In this document: positions 59,052 through 64,000 of the stretch, one piece after another
Layout of the letters: every line of letters begins with the position of its first letter
Position numbering within the stretch: position 1 is the stretch's first letter
Position numbers and translations under genes: made by a program
Notes under the pieces: generated by a model
What the model was told of the DNA's origin: nothing
The model's input: only the letters and a program-made list of their open reading frames with translations
Database searches by the model: none
Assembly (NCBI GenBank): GCA_002506535.1
Contig: DAXT01000017.1
Coordinates: 62,001 to 126,000, forward strand
DNA: 64,000 nucleotides
From: Methanothrix harundinacea
GTDB lineage: Archaea; Halobacteriota; Methanosarcinia; Methanotrichales; Methanotrichaceae
Reading direction: 5' to 3'

Positions 59052-59899
59052 TCATAGACGGCAAGGCCCTCGCCTCGGAGATGGAGGCGGAGACGATAGC
59101 CCGCGTCGAGAAGCTCGCCGCCCTCGGGAGGAGGCCCGGCCTTGCAACGATCATAGTAGGCGAGAACCCCGCCTCTGCGATGTACGTCAGGATCAAGCAC
59201 TCCGCATGCGACCGGGTCGGAATAAGGTCCCAGAACGTCCTCCTTCCCGAGGATGCGAAGATCGATGAGATCCTCGATACTATAAGGGGCTTGAACGCGA
59301 GGGACGATGTAAACGGCATCCTCCTCCAGCTCCCCCTCCCCCGGGGGAAGGACCCCGCGCGTGCGATGGCGGCCATCGACCCCGCAAAGGACGTCGACGG
59401 CTTCCACCCCCTGAACATGGGCGCCCTGTTGGCCGGGGCGGAGAGGCTCGTCCCCTGTACCCCGAAGGGGATCATCTGGGCCCTCGAGCGGCTCGGCGTC
59501 GAATTGGAGGGGAAGGAGGCGGTGATCGTCGGCCACAGCAACGTCGTCGGAAAGCCTCTCGCAGCGATGATGCTCAACAGGAACGCCACCGTCACCGTCT
59601 GCCACGTCTTTACGAAAGACCTGGCGGCCCACACCCGGAACGCCGAGGTCCTGGTGGTGGCGGCGGGGGTCCCCGGCCTCATCAGAGGAGATATGGTCCG
59701 GCCCGGAGCCTACGTCTTCGACGTCGGGATAAACCGGGTCGGCGACAAGACCGTCGGGGACGTGGAGTTCGAAGAGGTCATGTTGGTGGCGGCGGCGGTC
59801 ACCCCCGTTCCCGGAGGGGTGGGGCCCCTCACCGTCTCGATGCTGATGAGCCAGACGGCGGACGCCGCCGAGATCCAGATGAGCTCGGAAGAGAGATGA
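59048..59899 (+). CDS. folD: Methylene-tetrahydrofolate dehydrogenase/cyclohydrolase FolD
   Basis: A 283-residue FolD oxidising methylene- to formyl-tetrahydrofolate. Motifs: the catalytic lysine region SAMYVRIKHSACDRVGI, LLQLPLPRGKD, KDVDGFHPLNMG, and VIVGHSNVVGKPLAAMML for NADP. I chose ATG 59048, overlapping the glyA stop by 4 bp; a longer in-frame reading begins inside glyA and lacks family support. The presence of FolD shows folate-type one-carbon metabolism alongside methanopterin, as in Methanosarcinales. Confidence 0.95.
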   Translation: MIIDGKALASEMEAETIARVEKLAALGRRPGLATIIVGENPASAMYVRIKHSACDRVGIRSQNVLLPEDAKIDEILDTIRGLNARDDVNGILLQLPLPRGKDPARAMAAIDPAKDVDGFHPLNMGALLAGAERLVPCTPKGIIWALERLGVELEGKEAVIVGHSNVVGKPLAAMMLNRNATVTVCHVFTKDLAAHTRNAEVLVVAAGVPGLIRGDMVRPGAYVFDVGINRVGDKTVGDVEFEEVMLVAAAVTPVPGGVGPLTVSMLMSQTADAAEIQMSSEER

Positions 59900-59925
59900 G
59901 AATAGGATGAGGGGAGGATCTCCGT

Positions 59926-60519
59926 ATGTCTCTGGTGGTGGCCTACTCCGGGAAGAAGAGGGCGATGATAGCCGGGGATAAAAGGAGGATCGCCTTCTTC
60001 GGGGAGGCGGGGGCTCTGGAGGAGGAGCTCTACGGCGGCAGGATCAGGACCGGCGAGGATCTGCATAGGAGGGCAGAGGAGCTCGGCTCCGTCGTCGAGA
60101 TAGCCGACGGCCACGAGAAGGTCTGGAAGAGGGGGGATCTCCTGGCAGGGGAGGTGACGGAGATCTCCATCGAGAGGCAGAGGCGCAGGAGGGTCTACGC
60201 CGTCCCCGGAGGGTATATCCTCGTCGAGATAGATGGCAAGAGAGCCGAGATCTCGAAGAGGGGTACGTCGACTCTGATCATCCTCGGCAACAGGTTCACA
60301 AGAGACCTCGCGTATAAGAGGCTCGGATCTGGAAAGCCGCCTGACGAATCTTCTATGAGGTCTCTATTCGAGGAGGCGGGGAGGGCGACCGCCTCCGTCA
60401 GCCCCGACTTCACCATCCTCACCTCCGACGGAGAGAAACCAGATCCGCAGGCGGCCCTCCTCAGGGCTCTGAAAGAGGACTGCCAGGAGGGAGGATGGGA
60501 TCTCTGCGGTCTTCTGTGA
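59926..60519 (+). CDS. DUF2121-type archaeal protein
   Basis: A 197-residue protein matching, as I recall it, the methanogen family DUF2121. The N-terminus LVVAYSGKKRAMIAGDKRRI resembles the first strands of proteasome-like Ntn hydrolases, but no N-terminal nucleophile is exposed. The later part has a beta stretch (RRVYAVPGGYILVEIDGK) and a helical end. Function unknown. It overlaps mobA by 25 bp. Confidence 0.7.
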   Translation: MSLVVAYSGKKRAMIAGDKRRIAFFGEAGALEEELYGGRIRTGEDLHRRAEELGSVVEIADGHEKVWKRGDLLAGEVTEISIERQRRRRVYAVPGGYILVEIDGKRAEISKRGTSTLIILGNRFTRDLAYKRLGSGKPPDESSMRSLFEEAGRATASVSPDFTILTSDGEKPDPQAALLRALKEDCQEGGWDLCGLL

Positions 60520-61184
60520 TCCTCGCCGGGGGCGCAGGAAGGAGGATCGGCTCCGAGAAGGCGTTCCTCGAATTTTTCGGCGTGACCATGATCGAGAGGA
60601 CCGTCGAGGTCGTCGGCGAGGTGGCGGACGAGGTGGTGGTGGTGGCGAGGGACGCCGATCAGGCCGAAAGGCTGAGGAAGGTCGTCCCCGAGGCGAGGGT
60701 CGTCGCCGACCCCGTCCGGGGCTTCGGCCCCGTGGCCGGGCTCGCCGCCGGGATGGAGGCTGCCGGGAGTGAATTCGTCCTGGCGGTAGGCTGCGACCTC
60801 CCCTTCCTGAATCCCGGGGTTGTGAACCTATTATTCGACCTCGCCGGAGGACACGACGCCGCCGTCCCCGCCCGGGAGGGGGGGCTGATCGAGCCGCTCC
60901 ACGCCGTCTATCGGGCCGACCCCATGGCTCGGGCATGTCGGGAGGCTCTGGCCGCGGGGGAGCGGAGGATCCGGGGGCCCCTGGGAGCGCTTTCGGTCAG
61001 AAACGTACCCGTGGATATCCTCCGCCCCCTCGACCCGCAGCTATTGAGCCTCTATAACCTCAACACCGAAGAAGACCTCGCCGAGGCCCGCCGGATCGAG
61101 GAGGTCAGAGGTGGCGGCGGAGGACCAGGTAGACGACGTAGACGACCAGGGCAAAGATCAAAACCCCTGCGAGAAAGCCGATGA
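60495..61184 (+). CDS. mobA: Molybdenum cofactor guanylyltransferase MobA
   Basis: A 229-residue MobA-like nucleotidyltransferase that adds GMP to molybdopterin for bis-MGD enzymes such as formylmethanofuran dehydrogenase. The GTP-binding start is VILAGGAGRRIGSEKAFLEF, with GPVAGLAAGMEAAGS, GCDLPFLNP and LNTEEDLAEA. After that the frame adds about 30 residues of Gly/Arg-rich sequence, which is the antisense of the first mini membrane gene. The natural domain ends near residue 200, so this tail is a read-through overlap. Confidence 0.88.
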   Translation: MGSLRSSVILAGGAGRRIGSEKAFLEFFGVTMIERTVEVVGEVADEVVVVARDADQAERLRKVVPEARVVADPVRGFGPVAGLAAGMEAAGSEFVLAVGCDLPFLNPGVVNLLFDLAGGHDAAVPAREGGLIEPLHAVYRADPMARACREALAAGERRIRGPLGALSVRNVPVDILRPLDPQLLSLYNLNTEEDLAEARRIEEVRGGGGGPGRRRRRPGQRSKPLRESR

Positions 61185-61287
61185 CGTTCCAGAGGAGGAC
61201 GGCGGCTATGAAGGCCAGGACGAGGAGGAGGGCGTTCTTTGCAAGGGAGCCGCTCCCCCCGGCCCGGACCGGAATCTGAATGCTCAT
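61105..61287 (-). CDS. Mini membrane protein A of a tandem trio
   Basis: A 60-residue protein with one or two helices, NALLLVLAFIAAVLLWNVIG and AGVLIFALVVYVVYLVLRR. It shares with the next two upstream genes the pattern LL-x(8-10)-WN-x(13)-VYxVYL followed by basic residues. Its 3' end overlaps the mobA tail. Function unknown. Confidence 0.65.
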   Translation of the reverse strand: MSIQIPVRAGGSGSLAKNALLLVLAFIAAVLLWNVIGFLAGVLIFALVVYVVYLVLRRHL

Positions 61288-61355
61288 GGATCAAAATCGG
61301 TCATTTTAGATGATAACGGTTTCTCTTTTCATACCTCTATCGGCCCTCTGCCGTC

Positions 61356-61538
61356 TCAGGTCCAGCTCTGGAGGAGGCGGTATACGAGGTAGACGACGAC
61401 GGCGAAGAGGGCGACCCTCAAGATCACCCCGATGAAGTTCCAGAGGAGGGCGACGATCACCACCGCCACCACCAGAAGTATGATATTCTGCTCGCGGCTG
61501 CGGATCCTCCCCGACCTTCCCAGCATTCTGCATCTCAT
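61356..61538 (-). CDS. Mini membrane protein B of a tandem trio
   Basis: A 60-residue protein using ATG 61538 (a longer frame begins at 61598). After a basic lead (MRCRMLGRSGRIRSRE) it has NIILLVVAVVIVALLWNFIG and VALFAVVVYLVYRLL. The spacing and WN...VYxVY pattern match protein A closely and protein C more loosely, implying duplication. Confidence 0.62.
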   Translation of the reverse strand: MRCRMLGRSGRIRSREQNIILLVVAVVIVALLWNFIGVILRVALFAVVVYLVYRLLQSWT

Positions 61539-61594
61539 GGCCGGGGGGTGGGCTCTGCCTTCTGATAACCCTTTCCGTCCGACCTTCTTCAAGA

Positions 61595-61834
61595 TCATGA
61601 TCGAGATCTCACGCCGAGATAGACGACGTAGGCGATGACGAACAGGAGCATGAACTTGGAGAGGAACCAGAAGGTGTTCCAGAAGACGATGACGAAGAGG
61701 AGGGCGAGGAAGAGGAGGCCCGCGGTCTTCTCCCGGTTCACATCCCCCACCCCCGGCGGCGGTGGGGCCTTAGATGCGCGCTTTCCCTTCTCCTGCTTCT
61801 CTTCCTTCACTCCCCTCTCTCCCTTCTCTTTCAT
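61595..61834 (-). CDS. Mini membrane protein C of a tandem trio
   Basis: A 79-residue protein with a charged N-terminal tail (EKGERGVKEEKQEKGKRASK), then LLFLALLFVIVFWNTFWFLS and MLLFVIAYVVYLGVRS. It is the first gene of the trio on the minus strand. The tail is longer than in A and B, which may place it differently in the membrane. Family unknown. Confidence 0.62.
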   Translation of the reverse strand: MKEKGERGVKEEKQEKGKRASKAPPPPGVGDVNREKTAGLLFLALLFVIVFWNTFWFLSKFMLLFVIAYVVYLGVRSRS

Positions 61835-61984
61835 GATCTACCCGTCGCCTCTGGTCGGCAATAATCCTTCCGCCGGATGGAAACCACCCTACGGCAGCTC
61901 CCCGGCCCCCCGCAGAACCCCTCTCGCCTAAAGGAACCAAAAGCGTTATACATCCCCTCTCCTCTGGGGGGGTGGTGATATCTA

Positions 61985-62938
61985 TTGGATAGGCTTGAGC
62001 TGGTGGTCAGGAACGCAGAGGAGGTCGTCACCCTCGACGAGCTGAAGGCGTTGATGGAGTCGAAGGAGAGGCCGAGGGCTTACGTCGGGTACGAGCCGAG
62101 CGGGAAGGTCCACATGGGCCACATGCTCACGGCGAACAAGCTCATCGACCTCCAGGCGGCGGGCTTTCAGGTCGTCGTCCTCCTCGCGGACCTTCACGCC
62201 TATCTCAACGAGAAGGGGACCCTCGAAGAGGTGAGGGCGACGGCCGACTACAACCGCGACTGCTTCATCGCCCTGGGCCTCGACCCGAAAGAGACGGAGT
62301 TCGTCTACGGGACCGACTACCAGCTCGAGCCTGAGTACGTCAAGAACGTCCTGAAGATGGCGAGGAACACCACCCTCAACCGTGCCCGCCGGTCGATGGA
62401 CGAGGTGGGTCGGAATATGGACAACCCTCACGTATCCCAGATGATCTACCCCCTGATGCAGGCGGTGGACATCGCGGCCCTCAGAGTCGATCTGGCCGTC
62501 GGGGGGATCGACCAGAGGAAGATCCACATGCTGGCAAGAGAAGAGATGCCGAAGCTGGGGATGCTCCCGCCGGTCTGCCTGCACACCCCCATCATCTCCG
62601 GCCTCAACGGCGGGAAGATGTCCTCCTCGAAGGGAAACTACATCTCCGTCGACGACTCCGCCGAGGACCTGGATAAGAAGATAATGTCCGCCTACTGCCC
62701 CGCCAAAGATATAGAAGGAAACCCCGTCACCGAGCTCTTCAAGTACCACATCCTCCCCCGCCTGGGGGCGGTCACCATAAGGCGGCCCGAGAAGTTCGGA
62801 GGCGACGTCACCTACGATAAGTACGAGGCCCTGGAGGCGGACTACCTCGCCGGGAAGATGCACCCCCTCGACCTCAAGAAGAGCGCCGTGGAGCATCTCA
62901 ACGCCATACTGGAGCCGGTGAGGGAGAAGATGGGGTGA
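61985..62938 (+). CDS. tyrS: Tyrosyl-tRNA synthetase, archaeal type
   Basis: A 317-residue class I enzyme of the short archaeal/eukaryotic TyrRS type. It has the HIGH-like KVHMGHML near 40-47, tyrosine-binding YVGYEPSG, QADLH-like LADLHAYL, VGGIDQRKIHMLARE, and the KMSSS loop (GGKMSSSKGN) near 217. Start is TTG. It is divergent from the trio of mini membrane genes. Confidence 0.96.
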   Translation: MDRLELVVRNAEEVVTLDELKALMESKERPRAYVGYEPSGKVHMGHMLTANKLIDLQAAGFQVVVLLADLHAYLNEKGTLEEVRATADYNRDCFIALGLDPKETEFVYGTDYQLEPEYVKNVLKMARNTTLNRARRSMDEVGRNMDNPHVSQMIYPLMQAVDIAALRVDLAVGGIDQRKIHMLAREEMPKLGMLPPVCLHTPIISGLNGGKMSSSKGNYISVDDSAEDLDKKIMSAYCPAKDIEGNPVTELFKYHILPRLGAVTIRRPEKFGGDVTYDKYEALEADYLAGKMHPLDLKKSAVEHLNAILEPVREKMG

Positions 62939-63056
62939 GTAGAGGGGGGCTTTTCGGATCAGGCTGTTTTGACGACTCCTAAGAGAAAGGTGCTTTAAGT
63001 CAAGATGTAGAACTGAAGGGCATATCAAAGCAAGCAGCCTTTAGGAAGCAGGAATA

Positions 63057-63278
63057 ATGACCCGAGCCAGATATGCGATCATCATCGAGAAGGGCGAAAG
63101 AAATTACTCTGCTTACTGCCCGGACCTTCCCGGCGTGGTCGCAGCCGGCGAGACCGAAGAGGAGACGGCGGAGCTGATGAGAGAAGCGATCGAGCTCCAT
63201 CTTGAAGGCCTGAAAGAAGACAACCTTCCCATACCGGAGCCGACCACCACCGCGAGATGCGTCGAAATTTCTGTCTGA
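63057..63278 (+). CDS. HicB-like protein
   Basis: A 73-residue protein of the HicB antitoxin-like fold: YAIIIEKGERNYSAYCPDLP followed by GVVAAGETEEETAELMREAI and HLEGLKEDNLPIPEP. There is no C-terminal DNA-binding domain, as in the many short HicB-like proteins. No intact hicA is found beside it; the preceding 118 bp may hold a decayed remnant. It could be an orphan regulator. Confidence 0.82.
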   Translation: MTRARYAIIIEKGERNYSAYCPDLPGVVAAGETEEETAELMREAIELHLEGLKEDNLPIPEPTTTARCVEISV

Positions 63279-63288
63279 GACGACTTGC

Positions 63289-64000
63289 TCACATCACGCC
63301 CCGATAGAACGCGAGCCTCCTCGCATACGGCCGGAAGATCCCGAGCAAATTCTCCTCCTCCTCGCCGGAGAGCGGCTCCACCTCCCGCCCCATCCGGGCG
63401 AGGAGGCGTACCTCTTCGGGGGTTGAGCAGCCGACGATGATGACGGATACCTCCTGAGTTAAAGCGTACCGGAGGAGGAGGTCGGGGCCGACCCCGGCCT
63501 GTGGGTTGAGGTAGGAGGAGCCGCCCAGGACCTTCATCCCGATGACGGCTATGCCGCGCTCCTTCGCCGCCGGAAGGGTCCCGTCGAGAAACCCGCCGAT
63601 GACCCCCTCCAGCGGGTTCACCGGTATGAGGACGGAGTCGACGGGCCAGCGCTCGATGGCATAGTTGACGATGGCTGGGTCGTGGTGGCCGGTGACCCCG
63701 ATTAACTTTGTCTGCCCCGTCTCCTTCGCATCATTGAAGGCCTCGAGGGCCCCGCCCGGCCCCTCGATCTCCCGCAGGTCCTGGCGGGTCCTGACGTCGT
63801 GGATCTGCCAGAGGTCGATGGCCTCGAGGCCGAGGGTGCCGAGGGTCCGGTCCAGGTCGGCCCGCGCGCCCCTGGCGGTCCGGGCCGCCGATTTGCTCGT
63901 CTGGAAGATGCGGTCCCGAAGCTCGGGGTGGGTCCGCCAGAAGGTGCCGTAGTAGCCTTCGCTTCCCGAGTAGGCGGGGGCTGTGTCGAAGTAGCCGATC
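63289..64000 (-). CDS. Aldo/keto reductase, C-terminal part
   Basis: Partial gene running off the right edge; the start is outside. The visible 236 codons include GYFDTAPAYSGSEGYYGTF (catalytic Asp and Tyr), a lysine in FQTSKSAARTARGARADL, and the histidine in IDLWQIHDV, so the D-Y-K-H tetrad is complete. The C-terminal barrel strands (LIGVTGHHDPAIV, SVIIVGCSTPEEV) complete the TIM barrel. It reduces aldehydes or ketones with NADPH; substrate unknown. It ends 11 bp from the HicB-like gene, convergent. Confidence 0.9.
   Translation of the reverse strand, partial: IGYFDTAPAYSGSEGYYGTFWRTHPELRDRIFQTSKSAARTARGARADLDRTLGTLGLEAIDLWQIHDVRTRQDLREIEGPGGALEAFNDAKETGQTKLIGVTGHHDPAIVNYAIERWPVDSVLIPVNPLEGVIGGFLDGTLPAAKERGIAVIGMKVLGGSSYLNPQAGVGPDLLLRYALTQEVSVIIVGCSTPEEVRLLARMGREVEPLSGEEEENLLGIFRPYARRLAFYRGVM

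Overview
The window is about 60% GC, densely coded and clearly archaeal. It carries archaeal-type informational genes (Pus10, TrmY, RNA polymerase subunits D and F, thermosome, aMBF1, IF-2/aIF5B, ribosomal proteins L7Ae, L21e, L24e and S28e), TATA-box promoters about 25-35 bp ahead of many start codons, and many TTG/GTG starts. The thermosome and tRNA-CCA features, a dihydropteroate-synthase-like protein and a DUF2121-type protein point to a methanogenic euryarchaeon. GC content, gene order and the abundance of secreted low-complexity proteins fit the Methanotrichaceae (Methanothrix/Methanosaeta) best; that placement is inference, because no methanogenesis gene lies in the window.

Layout. 1-7 kb: start of a PAN-like proteasome ATPase gene (minus), then aMBF1, a Sua5/YrdC protein, a nucleotidyltransferase, a HExxH protein, AMP phosphorylase, a histone-deacetylase-like hydrolase, an ARMT1-like phosphatase and a PAC2 protein. 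7-11.3 kb: secreted and membrane accessory genes of lower GC (pentapeptide-repeat protein, three-module secreted protein). 11.5-19.4 kb: RNA-modification and translation block (trmY, pus10, L21e, rpoF, DUF655, rsmA, aroA, then S13-S4-S11-RpoD) closed by tRNA-Leu(GAG). 19.5-20.6 kb: small AT-rich island behind the tRNA. 20.7-26.4 kb: DHPS-like protein, a secreted protein, then L7Ae-S28e-L24e-Ndk-IF-2. A candidate structured RNA lies at about 26.4 kb.

27-30.5 kb: nitrogen module (glnA, amt, glnK) with paired palindromes before amt. 30.6-35.2 kb: AlbA_2 protein, secreted HEAT-repeat protein, glucokinase. 35.2-38.1 kb: two adjacent radical SAM genes. 38.2-40.0 kb: DrrAB-like ABC exporter. 40.1-41.9 kb: NosD-like beta-helix protein. 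42.0-47.4 kb: five consecutive ion-transport genes (CaCA antiporter, MscS, CorA, DUF389, CDF). 47.8-52.7 kb: secreted proteins in front of a MacB-like ABC system with a secreted accessory protein. 53.5-56.5 kb: thermosome, a long inverted repeat, an ISL3 transposase remnant and a tyrosine-rich secreted protein. 56.7-64 kb: tRNA-Pro(GGG), PUA protein, glyA-folD, DUF2121, mobA, three tandem related mini membrane proteins, tyrS, a HicB-like protein and the 3' part of an aldo/keto reductase gene.

Most notable for follow-up: the predicted folded RNA at 26401-26475, the leader hairpin before trmY, the three tandem mini membrane proteins, the ion-transport island, the secreted-protein/MacB locus, and two single-base frameshifts (in a secreted paralogue and in the tail of MscS).
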